DNA of 64,000 nucleotides. It comes from Asterochloris sp. CNOR1. Lineage: Eukaryota; Chlorophyta; Trebouxiophyceae; Trebouxiales; Trebouxiaceae. A model generated the notes under the pieces. The model saw nothing but the letters and a program-made list of their open reading frames with translations. It had not been told where the DNA came from and did no database searches. Shown piece after piece: positions 23,401-33,700 of this stretch. Both the position numbers and the translations under genes were made by a program. The stretch is from the NCBI GenBank assembly GCA_963969365.1, contig OZ017762.1:372001-436000 (forward strand), in the 5' to 3' direction. Position 1 is the first letter of the stretch; each line of letters begins with the position of its first letter.

Positions 23401-26400
23401 GTGAGTGACACGGTGTTCGGGCAGTGTTTCAGGCTCTCTGTCACAGTGACTATAACATGGCCGTCAGGCACCATCTGGAACTGCACCAAACAACATTACA
23501 AGCCCAAGAGACATGTGTATCCCACCCATCCAGGTTCTTAGGGAAGCAGGTCCAGAAGAATGCCCAGGGAACCTCCTCGCTGGTGCCAAAGCTGCGCCAC
23601 CACCACATGCGGATGTGGGGGTGCTGGATGACCTTGTGGGGCCCCGAGTGGCGGTTGGCCTCCAACCAGCGCCCCTCCTCAGCCACAAGGGTGGGCAGCA
23701 CTGCACGGGCCACCTGCACGTGCGAGCAGCAGCCTGAGGCATGATGGGCATCATCGATGACAGGGCGCCTAGCGCAGCAGGAGCATATTACGGACAGCCT
23801 GCCAGGGCGAGTTGGAGCTCTCCCAAGACATCTCTAGACAGGTGGACCTCCTTTAGACAGGTGGGCTCAGAGCAGAGACCAAGGGTGCTGGAAGGGGCCA
23901 GACCCAACAGTGGCATGCTCAGGTACAGTGGCAGGGGCACCAAAACAACCCATTGCACATGCATTTCTGGGATGTTGATGAGCTGGAAAGGCATGCTGCA
24001 CGGTCAGCAAAGGGTGCGGAGAGCGCTGCAGCATGGAGTGCAGCACAAGAGCTCCTGGCAGCAGGCCAGCGAAGCCTGGCAACAGCCTCACTGTGGCCAA
24101 GCAGGCCAGATTGAGTGCACAGCAAATGCAGCATAAATTGAGGACAGCTCTCCGGCCAGCTTGCTCTTTGCCATGCTGTCTAGATGGTGCTGCAGGGCTG
24201 TTGAAAGCTGCTTGCTGTCATCTAGACAACAACTGCAGGCACCGCTTACTGGGATGAGCTGCAGCTCTCAGCATTTTGCAAACTTTGCCAGGCAAGCTGC
24301 AGCACTGCAAAGCGGTTTAGGCCCCTTTTTTGTGCAAAAGGGCAGGGCCTCACAGGGGTGAGCAGCAGCTCAAGGCCTGTCTAGTGTGCCAGCTGCTGTG
24401 CTGCAGGGGGCTCAAGCCCTCGCACAATGAAAGGGACGCACTCACCGGGGAAAGTAATGACTCGAGGCACTTGCACACATCGCTGTGCCTGCTGCTATGC
24501 TGCAGGGCACTCAGGCCACCAATCTTCTCCAGCCTGCTGCAGATCTTGGAGGTCTCATCACTGTAGTCTTGCTGTAGAGCATTGCACAGGAAACCTATCA
24601 GATATTCTGGGGCAGCTGTGCAGTGCAAAGGCTGCACATGTCCTGCTCACCTGTTCGCCTCCGCCTGGCTGCATGCCCCCCTGCACCGCCAGCGATATGA
24701 GCAGCTGATCCAGGCGCAGAAACTCCTCACGATCGTTGGTCACACCCTCCAGACGAGTCAACCAGCCTCTGCAGGCATGCTTGTTGCATGTCGGAAAGGG
24801 CTCACTGTGATAGCGGAGAGGTACAATGACCGGCAGTACTGGAAAGCTGAGGGCTTCTCAGTTTAGTCAGCGAGCCCTTGCAGCCAGGATCCACCACAAC
24901 TTTGAGGATCACACAGGCTTACTGAGGCAATCAGGCACTTGTTTGGACAGGTGAACATTGCCTGCCAGTCAAGTCAGGCAGCATCTGCAGCTCATCATGA
25001 GACGTGGGACTACAACCATGACAACAAGAGCTTTACTGCCAACCTTGAGATGCTGCACCACCGCCTTTTGCTGGACAGGCAGCTGGCATCATCTGCCCTG
25101 CAGGTCCCCAACATGGCCTGCCAGCAGGTTGTCATCTGCGCATCTGCTCAGAGAGCTTGTGCTTCAAAAGATCAGGCAGCATTGCCAGCTGGCAGGACCC
25201 ATGCTGCACCACTTGCCAGTTGGCATCCTCATGGCTGTCCAGATGTGAGTGAGGTCGGTCTGCTTTGCCAGTGGCAGATGTCACAGTATTCCCGCTCATG
25301 GCCAGTGACCACTCTGTGGACTGCGCTGATAGCCTGGGTGAATATGTTGGCCTGCTGCACCACGGCATCACTACTTGCCTGCCTGAGAAGCTTGCCAGAA
25401 ACTCCTTGACCTCTGTAAATGCCTGCTCCAGACCGTTCACCAGCAGAGGCTGGTGGGCCAGCACCTCATTCTCCAGCACCAGTCCCTGCACCGCAGAACT
25501 CAACGTCAGACAAGCAGCCCCTGCACAGCAGGGCTATGCTTCCAAGTTCTGGTCCCTGTCAAGATAGCAATGCAGAGCAAGCCTGACTGTGCCAGTGTTC
25601 ACGCCATCCCCAGGTCCAGCTTGACAGGAGTGCACTGCAGAGCATGCCTGCCTCTGCTGGAGGAAGAAACTAATGGCAGACAGGCATCTGAGAGCCATCC
25701 GCAGCTCACCTGCAGCTCTGCGGCGCAGCTGACCAGAGACTCGCAGTTGTTGAGATTGTAGTAAGCCCCCTGCCACAGCCTGCAGGATGGCAGGCAGGCT
25801 GACAAGCGCCTGAGTCCCGCTGAGGCCGTGCAGCCATGGTTGCTGGCAGGAGCTGCGGTCTGCATGTCAAAGGGCTGCCAGGAGCGCAGCAACCACATGA
25901 CGGCACCTGTCGTGCTGAATTTGTGCATCACGACAGCTAGTCTTAACGTTGTCGCGGCGCACCTGTATGCATCGCTGACCAGCTCAATCATGCGCCGGGT
26001 GCCCGGAGTCACACGCTTGGCCGGAACCTGCATTGAGACCAGGCATCGGTGTTGACACCAGGCCATCATGCTGTTTGAGGGCTGTCAAGTCAGCTTTATG
26101 GAAAAGTGGGGCACACCTTGCAAGCCAGGATAGTCAGCTCAGTAAATAGTCAAGGCCTGTGCCCACTGCCCAGATCAGAACTCTGCATGTTGCACATGAT
26201 GGTTGCAGCAGCTTTGCTGGCAGCAGTGCACCAGGCAGTTGCACGAGCGCACAGCTCTCACTGTGCGCAGCCTCCTCCACGACAGTAACCATTGATGTCT
26301 GCAGCTGCCAGCCTTATGCAGCTCTCAAAAAGTGCTGCCTGGACCCTGTACCTAGGCACAGCCAAAGCAGCAAGTACGCCGCATATGCAGTCTGCTGCAG

Positions 26401-27502
26401 CAGATGATTGCTCCAGGTGTGCCCATCACCCACCAGGACGTAACCCCAGGTACATCAGCCTGCTGCTGCCAGGACACCTCAGCAGTCATGCATTCCCCTC
26501 ACCAAAAGAAGTCCGTCCTCTTCCAGTGCCACCATCTCCAGCTCTACCTCCTTCAAGCCTTTCAGGCCGCCCAAGGGCATCCCTGTGCCACTGCTGCTGC
26601 CATTGGCAACAAGTGAGACCACTCCATGGCTGGGAGCCCTGGACACGAGAGACCTCCGCCGCGAGTCCTATGACAGATCAAGGGATGGTGGCTCAGCCTC
26701 AGTATGCAGAGGAGCAGGCAGCATATTTACAGCAGGTGGTCTTGGTACTGAAAGTCCACCAGGCACATCTCCGCCACAGACAGAGGGACAGCTAGTTTGT
26801 GGAGTCAATCCTCCCCAGCAGAGATGTGATGCCACTGGCCTCTGCACTATTTCCCATGTGCCTGTTGAGGCAAAGACACACTGTCCAAAGACTTCAGATG
26901 CAGACCTTGGTGGTCAGTGGCGTCCTGCCCGGCTGGCTGTTTGCAAGCGCCTCCTGCGTCCTGGGGGACGGCAGGGAGCCATTCACAGGCGCTGCAGTGG
27001 CTGCCTGAGGTGGGGCAGCTGCCTCTGCAGCTGCTTTCTGCTGCGTCACTACATCGTCCCGCCGCCCTAACAGTTGCAAGCGATGCAGCGGGTTCTTGAC
27101 CCCAACCTGCTCAAGGAGAGCATCTGTCAGCTGGAGCAGCTCCCTACCAGTGGTTCCCTGCAAGCAGGGCACATGTTCCATGACACGGGCCGGGCGTCAT
27201 TACCAGTCATTGAGCTGCACGTGAGCCTGGGTTCATGAACCTGCCTTCAGAGTCTTTGTGTACTTGTGGCAGGACTCGTGCTTGGTAAGCCAAAGCTTGA
27301 CATCGTCAGAGCTCCAGGTGGCAATCGGTTTAGTGCCAAGATCAACCTCAGGGATTTCCTTCTTGCCCATCCAGCCTCGGGGTGTCTTGTCAGGTGCTTT
27401 GCATGCCAAGAAACAGTTTTGCCGACGGCCAGCAGCTGCATGCAACGAGGTGCCCAATATAGAAGCCAAAGTGGACATCCCAGGTTTGAATGCTGTAGCC
27501 AT
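11447..27502 (-). CDS. NLR-like STAND protein: SAM - four-helix bundle - CBL-type EF-hand - NB-ARC - TPR
   Basis: I assembled 27 exons with consistent phase, giving about 1506 residues. Exons: 27502-27245, 27157-26906, 26667-26503, 26027-25963, 25779-25710, 25485-25379, 24768-24651, 24571-24446, 23713-23526, 23217-23023, 22649-22565, 21905-21791, 20878-20595, 20015-19881, 19112-18952, 18486-18211, 17448-17226, 16867-16760, 16477-16291, 15861-15674, 14883-14713, 14197-14072, 13773-13598, 13190-13077, 12697-12560, 12271-12101, 11765-11447. Domains: SAM about 59-115 ([22 protein letters not shown]); helical bundle about 226-387 ([18 protein letters not shown]); CBL-like EF-hand about 388-515 ([15 protein letters not shown]); NB-ARC about 543-775 (Walker A GPPGAGKVS); winged helix about 775-867 ending YVMHPSIR; TPRs about 978-1506 (for example [19 protein letters not shown]). 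NB-ARC-TPR proteins are nucleotide-switch sensors; the N-terminal part would be adaptor and effector. Start Met is uncertain (27502, 27478 or 27553). GC donors are inferred after exons 1, 6 and 22. Two adjacent genes are possible but less likely, since phase links the EF-hand to NB-ARC. Confidence 0.78.
12235..12400 (-). repeat. Boundary echo: TPR exon 5' end
   Basis: The start of TPR exon 12271-12101, with its acceptor (about 12280-12235), has a diverged copy at about 12390-12345 in the upstream intron. Both read FEDAERLI- or FQEAEGLI-like. In the echo the acceptor CAG has become CAA. Confidence 0.75.
14440..14500 (+). other. G-rich tract inside an NLR intron (G-quadruplex candidate)
   Basis: Several runs of four to nine guanines occur within about 55 bases on the plus strand. 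The tract lies in the intron between TPR exons 14883-14713 and 14197-14072 of the minus-strand NLR-like gene, so the transcript strand is C-rich. Confidence 0.6.
17098..17255 (-). repeat. Boundary echo: exon 17 3' end of the NLR-like gene
   Basis: The end of exon 17448-17226 (ELLQWAIQ plus donor, about 17255-17218) has a diverged copy at about 17135-17098 in the following intron, reading KLLQWPIQ. The echo has lost the GT donor. Confidence 0.75.
18952..19375 (-). repeat. Triplicated acceptor plus exon start in the NB-ARC region
   Basis: The start of exon 19112-18952 (CTGCAG acceptor, then [20 protein letters not shown]) occurs two more times upstream at about 19235-19155 ([20 protein letters not shown]) and, more decayed, about 19370-19255. 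Only the copy at 19112 continues in frame and phase with both neighbours. Confidence 0.8.
21890..22106 (-). repeat. Boundary echo: acceptor of the P-loop exon
   Basis: Sequence around the acceptor of exon 21905-21791 (about 21895-21925) has a close copy at about 22074-22104 in the upstream intron. Confidence 0.65.
22915..23050 (-). repeat. Boundary echo: EF-hand exon 3' end
   Basis: The end of exon 23217-23023 with its donor (WALS, GTGAGG) has a diverged copy at about 22945-22918 in the following intron, with the donor GT retained as CGTGAG. Confidence 0.65.
24370..24525 (-). repeat. Boundary echo: exon 8 segment of the NLR-like gene
   Basis: A segment of exon 24571-24446 (GLSALQHSS, about 24525-24478) has a diverged copy at about 24421-24375 in the following intron, reading LSPLQHSS. 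Confidence 0.65.
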
Positions 27503-27744
27503 CTGCAGGGTCTGCTGTGCCTGGGTGCAACCTGAATCCGGCAAAGAGTCCACTGTACTGAGTGTGAGCCAGTCAGGCCTTCAAGCATCACATCGTCGGT
27601 GAGGCCTGGCAGTGCCTCAGGCGATTGCAACGTGTGATCATCAGGGCGCACTGGCATGTTCAGGATGCATCTGCCAAGTCAGTCCATGTTTGATTGCAAG
27701 GACACCAGCAGCAGGGGAGACAGTGAGGCAAGCAGTCTGCCGCA
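27503..27744. promoter_or_regulatory. Divergent promoter, NLR-like gene / AP beta adaptin
   Basis: The proposed start codons of the two divergent genes are 242 bp apart, so their core promoters and 5' UTRs must share this interval. No TATA-like box stands out. The assignment is positional. Confidence 0.5.
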
Positions 27745-30700
27745 ATGTCGGACTCCAGATTCTTTGCGGGAGCGCAAGCCAAGAAGGGTACGATTTGCTG
27801 GCAGCAAGCACCACGCTTGTGCTGGCCTGATGCTTGCCTGGCGCCCTGCAGTGCACCCAGCTGGATGCTTAAAAGAAGTATTGCACCTTTTGAGCTTCAA
27901 GGCATTGTGCACATTGCCCAGCGCAGCAGTTGGCTATGTCACCCATGCGCACCTGCATATTTTGCAGCTGAGCACAATCAGCTGCTTGCAGGTGAGATTG
28001 CAGAGCTGCGCTCAGAGCTCACTGCAGTCGACAAAAGCACGCGGAAGGACTCTGTGAAGAAGGTGCGCCACAACCGACAGCCGCGTGCACAGCTGCATCT
28101 GGCCGAGCACCTGTGCGCGTGTCGACACATCGGGCAAGCAGCCTGAGCAGCTGCATGGCTCCAAATGTCGCCTTGCAATACCAGCAGTGCTCCTGCTGCT
28201 CGTCCGCCCAGTCAGACAAAAGACCTTGCAGAGCTGCACAGGGACTTCTACAAAGCAGCTAGCACACTCTGTGCCTGCCTGCCCTGTAGGTCATTGCTGC
28301 GATGACCGTTGGGAAGGATGTCAGCCCGCTGTTCCCCTATGTGGTGAACTGCATGCAGGTAGGGCCCTTGCCCTCTGCGCGGGCGCCCCAACTCTGGTGT
28401 GTGTGGCAGAGGGCTGCCCTCTGTGGGCTGTGTCGCTGTCCCTTGCACAGATAAAGCTCTCCGTTGGGGGCTGCCTGTGCCTGTGCTGCCCTGTTGTATA
28501 CAGAGGAGGCTGATGTCCATGGGCTTGTCAGGGTGTATACAACAATTCCCAGCATTGCGACACGACCATTGGTGTATTGGCGCCCAGTGCTCAGCCGCAG
28601 CGCTGGGTAGCCAGCACACCTGCGCAGGCCGCCAGCGCCCTCGCTGCTCTGTCCAAAGGCAGTGCACTGTCCTTTCTGAAGCAGCTCTGGTAAGCCCAGC
28701 ATGCGCTGCATCAACTTAGCCATCTCAAGCCTGTTGACTCAGAGTGCCGGTGTTTGCATGCTGTAGACTGATGACTTGGAGCTCAAGAAGCTCGTCTATC
28801 TATATCTCATCAATTACGCCAAGACACAGCCTGACTTGGCCATCATGGGAGTCAACACCTTCGTCAAGGTTCGCCTGCACCTAGTAGGCACTGATCTGCC
28901 TGCACCTTCAGCACCTGACCCCTGCACTGCTCTGCCCTATCGGACTGCTTGACGTCTCAGGAAGCTGCTGCTCGACAATGGCGCTGTGTGTGGCGCATGC
29001 CCCCCAAGGCAGCGCCTGCTTCTGCCTGCACACTTGAGCTTGCAAAGGCGCTGCACACTGTGGGATTGCGTGGAGTCTGCCTTGACAACCCAGAGGTAGT
29101 GCATCTTGCTGCCTTGACCTGTTCAATGCAGCTCTGTCAGCCAGACAGTTTGCCATTTGACACTGAGGCATGCAATGTGCTGCTGCTGCAGGACTCCCAA
29201 GACCCCAATCCGCTTATCCGTGCGCTGGCCGTGCGGACGATGGGCTGCATCCGGGTGGACAAGATCACAGAGTACCTGTGTGACCCCCTACAGCGGTGCC
29301 TCAAGGTGCAGACCCTGCAGCTCACGCCTGATGGCTCATATGTTGAGGAGTGGAGCTGCTTGGTCATGCCCTCGAGCTGCTTGCCAGGAAGCATCTTGGA
29401 GCTTGGCCTTGCTGGCCTCAACGCAGTCGTGCTGCACTTCAACAATAGCCGAGCCTGCCTGTTTTTGGGACCAATAAGCTTCTTATACACTGCTGCAGAC
29501 TGCACCCATCACAGCAGACATAGGCTGCTCCAGGCACAGCTCTTCTCAGATTTTAGTAGTTCTGTGATCTGGGTCCCTGGCCACTTTCTGGTGATTTTCA
29601 GCAGACTCGGCAGCTTTACTGGTTTAGGGTGCTGGTGTTAAATGCAGCTGTTGTTGTGGTGATGGATTTTGCTGTCATGGTGGACAACGCTGCTGCGCTT
29701 GAAACCTTTATAGATGTGAGGGACTCACAAGCTGCCTCGCTGCCTTCTGCAGGATGATGACCCATATGTGCGAAAGACGGCTGCCGTGTGTGTGGCCAAG
29801 CTGTATGACATCAATGCCGAGCTGGTGGAAGACCGAGGCTTCCTCGACACTCTCAAGGTGAGCAGCTGCTGCTGTTGCTACTTTTAAACCGTTGAATGGC
29901 TGCAAAATTTTGCCTGCAAAGGGCAGGCTGCCTGTATGCTTGACAGTACCATCGCCCTGGCAGCTGTGAAGCATTTATAGGGGTGCAGCTGCTTCAGCGC
30001 GGTTGACTGCCCGCAAGGAAGCTGCCTTTGGAGGGCAGCCTATCTGAGCTCTTGACAGGACCATTTTACCCCACAACTGGTGCAATTGCAAGGCACCCTG
30101 AACTGTGACGTGCCTGTAGGACTTGCTGGCTGACAGCAACCCCATGGTGGTTGCTAATGCGGTCGCTGCCCTGGCTGAGATTCATGAAGTCAGCGGCAAG
30201 GACGTCTTTCAGATCACCAACCAGTCGCTGTTCAAGCTCCTGCGGGCGCTGAACGAGTGCACAGAGTGGGGCCAGGTGAGAGTAGTGGCGGAGCTTGGAG
30301 CCTGTCATGTTGTGGCCGAGATCAGTGCCTGACATTTCTGGCTCACACTGCACTGCTGAAGCTGCGGCCTGGGGTGACAAGTGTGCTCGTTATAAAGTTA
30401 CGTCTGGGCCCCTTCCAGGCTAGCCCTTTCAGGGGTCCAAACTAACTAAGAAGGCCATTCACAGGGAAAAGATGCTAAAAGCCATTTTGTCTGAGCGTGA
30501 CACTACCTGTTCCAAAGCCCAGGGTTTTATGAAAGCTAAAATTTGCACATCTCATGCGGGCAGCTTATGCGCCTTGCATTCAAGCAGCAAGCCACTGATT
30601 GCCAGGCGCTCAGATTCGCAACGCTATACAAGTGCTCGTCCCGGTCAGCCTGCCCTGGAGTTAGATGCAGGTTCTGCAGGCTCTCATGGGTTGCTCCAAA

Positions 30701-33700
30701 GTCAAGACCCACGAGGAATGTTAGCACATCCACCATTATGGCAGTACCTGACATGCATCTGCTTTGCTGTACAGGTGTTCATCTTGGACAGCTTGGCCTG
30801 GTACAAGCCACGGGACAGCAAGGATGCGGAGAGCATCGTGGAGCGAGTGACGCCCCGCCTGCAGCATGCCAACTGTGCTGTCGTGCTCTCAGCTGTCAAG
30901 GTGACTTCATCAGCAGTTCTGGGAGCACTTGACTCAATGAAGTGCAGACAAGAATCGTGCATGTGCTTCTTGACACTTCATATTGCTTTTCTGCTTAGTT
31001 TAATGGCAGTGCAACAGGCGCAGCTGCCATGTGCTGCTCAGCTCTGATGCTGATCCTCATGAGCCGCACCAATGACATGCAGTGTTTGCCTGGCTGCAGT
31101 ACCATCACAGCTGCACCTCCATCACCTTTAGACCTCTCTGGGAAAGTCAGCGCTTTGCCCACTGATAGCCCCTGTGGCAGCCTGAAACTTCCAAAACATA
31201 GCTCAGTTTAACACTTCCCACCTGTGCAGGTGGTCCAATGGCAGCTGGCTGACATCAGAGAACATACTCCGCAGGAGCACCTCTGCCCTGCACCGGTGCC
31301 CTGCATGCAGGCCGTACAGGGCCAGCTGCATGCTCCTGAGCCTCATCCACATCCTGGCCCTGTTGCACAGCTCACTTGCGAGCGTGCCAGAAACTTGAAC
31401 CTGGATGCCCCCAGGAGTGCGGCAGCTTGCAGCGGCATGAGTGTTTGCAGGTGATCTTGAGGCAGCTGGATACAATTGAGGACCAGACACTGGTCAAGAG
31501 CCTGCACAAGAAGATGGCGCCGCCCCTGGTCACGCTGCTGTCCGCCGAGAGTGAGATCCAGTATGTGGCGCTGCGCAACATCAACCTGATCGTGCAGAAG
31601 TCGCCACAGACGCTGGCCCATGAGGTCAAGGTGAGGGGATGTGCCACAGGGCCGGCGTCTGCCAACATACATTGAGGAGAATGAGCTGGGGGCACAGGGA
31701 TTCTCATATGGGATCCTGCAGGGGAGTGCAGCTGTGGAGAGTGGACACCACCAGAGCAAGTTGCACATCCTTGCGTACGCTGCCGAGCCTGCCTGTGCAA
31801 GCAACAGAAGCTGTGGTGGCACCCTGTCCAAGACTGGCTGCTATGTTCATCCATAACTCAGCAACCTATAAATGACCCCTCCTGTGTCCACTCTGATGCC
31901 AGTTGTGAGCCCCAAGTGGCTGCCCCTGCAGGTCTTCTTCTGCAAGTACAACGACCCCATCTACGTCAAGATGGAAAAGCTGGAGATCATGATTAAGCTG
32001 GCCAGTGAGCGCAACATTGACCAGGTCAGCAGGTGCAAGCAGTGAACGATAGCGGCAAGGTGTCACGGCAGGGCGTATAAACTGTGGGCTGCACCATGCA
32101 CCCATGCAGGCAGAGGCAGAGCCCCAGGGCAGGAGTTGCTGATGTTCAAGCCACTGCAGAGCAAGCTGTCGTGCCTTGTGCAACACAGCCTTTGTCTGCC
32201 GTTTGCAATAACTGCTGACCAGAAGCCTGGCCACCAGCCAGCACCAGGCTGCTTGCATCAGATTTACGTTGCACCTACCAAAATGTATGTGGTCAGACTC
32301 AGTCACATGTATGCAGGTGCTGCTCGAGTTCAAGGAGTATGCGACAGAGGTGGATGTCGACTTCGTCCGTCGCAGCGTGCGCGCAATTGGGCGCTGTGCC
32401 ATCAGCCTTGAGCGCGCGGCAGAGCGCTGCATCAATGTGCTGATCGAGTTGATCCACACCAAGGTCAACTATGTTGTCCAGGAGGCCATCATTGTGATCA
32501 AGGACATCTTCAGGAGATATCCTAACAGGTGGGAGCCTGTCCTGTAACCTCAAATCCAGTCATGATGGAGGCACAGCCATAGCTTGCATGTGAATGTATC
32601 TTGGGTCTTTTTGTGTATTTAAACAGGCTAGATTGTGCGGCAGGCCCTTGGCGTCACAGTGTAACATGATGTCAGTCACATTGGCAACCCAGGCATGCGG
32701 CCGCCGGTCACGTGCCTGTATTGCCAGGCATGCTTATCACCATAGGCCTTGTTCAGCAGGTTGAGCCGGGAGTGAGAGGTTATTGGCCTCTCATTGGCAG
32801 TTTTTTGCCACCATGCTTCTCTCTTGTACAATTACACACCTTAGCACCCCCACGCAGTGCTTTGCATTAGTCTTGCGACGTGGCCACTGTACAAGGCATG
32901 CAGATGCAGCACTGGCTCTCAGACGCAGCATGCAGAGCACTGGGCAGGGCTGCGGTGCAGTCTCAACCTCCCAGAACTGCAACTTGTCAGGCTGCGCTCC
33001 CTGCCTTCTGCTCTGCTCTGGGCGTCACCAGTCCATCCCTGCTTTGCAAGAATTGGTATCTGAGGGCAAGCTGCCAAGCGCTGGGACCGGCTCTGGGCTC
33101 AAGATGCTGAGCCTATGCCCAGGACTGGCTGCTCTTCACAAATGGATCGGTGCGAATGTTGCCCTCTGCCTGCAGGTACGAGTCCATCATCGCAACCCTG
33201 TGCGAGAATCTGGACACCCTGGACGAGCCTGAGGCCAAGGCCAGCATGATCTGGATTATTGGGGAGTACGCTGAGAGGATTGACAATGCGGATGAGCTGC
33301 TGGAGCAGTTCTTGGAGACCTTCCCTGAGGAGACCACCCTGGTGAGTCAGAGGCGCCGTATGGCCCAGATGAGGGACTGGAGGGGCTGCTTGCTGTGCTT
33401 GAGCTGGCCAGTGCAAGACTGCTTACTCCAGGTCACCTGGTGCTAAATTGAGATGTGCTGAAACGAGCTGAGCTGCCTGGAGTGGTTCCTGCAGGCCTTG
33501 ACTGACCAGGCCAGCACAGTGAGCTGAATGCCAGATGCCCTGTTGAGGCTTCTTGCTTAGATGTCCTGTTCTGTGCCAGCCTGCCCTGATAGATGTTTGC
33601 AGATTGGTTGAGCGCTGCTGACATAAGAGTCAACAGGCTGGCGCAGCTCTAAGACACCTTGCCAAGGAGACTGTTTTTCATGTGACAGCAGCCAAATCTT

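Noticed and set aside
27656-28057. Plus-strand open frame starting before AP beta exon 1
   Set aside because: The true start at 27745 gives the conserved beta adaptin N-terminus and a phase-1 donor; the longer frame is read-through.
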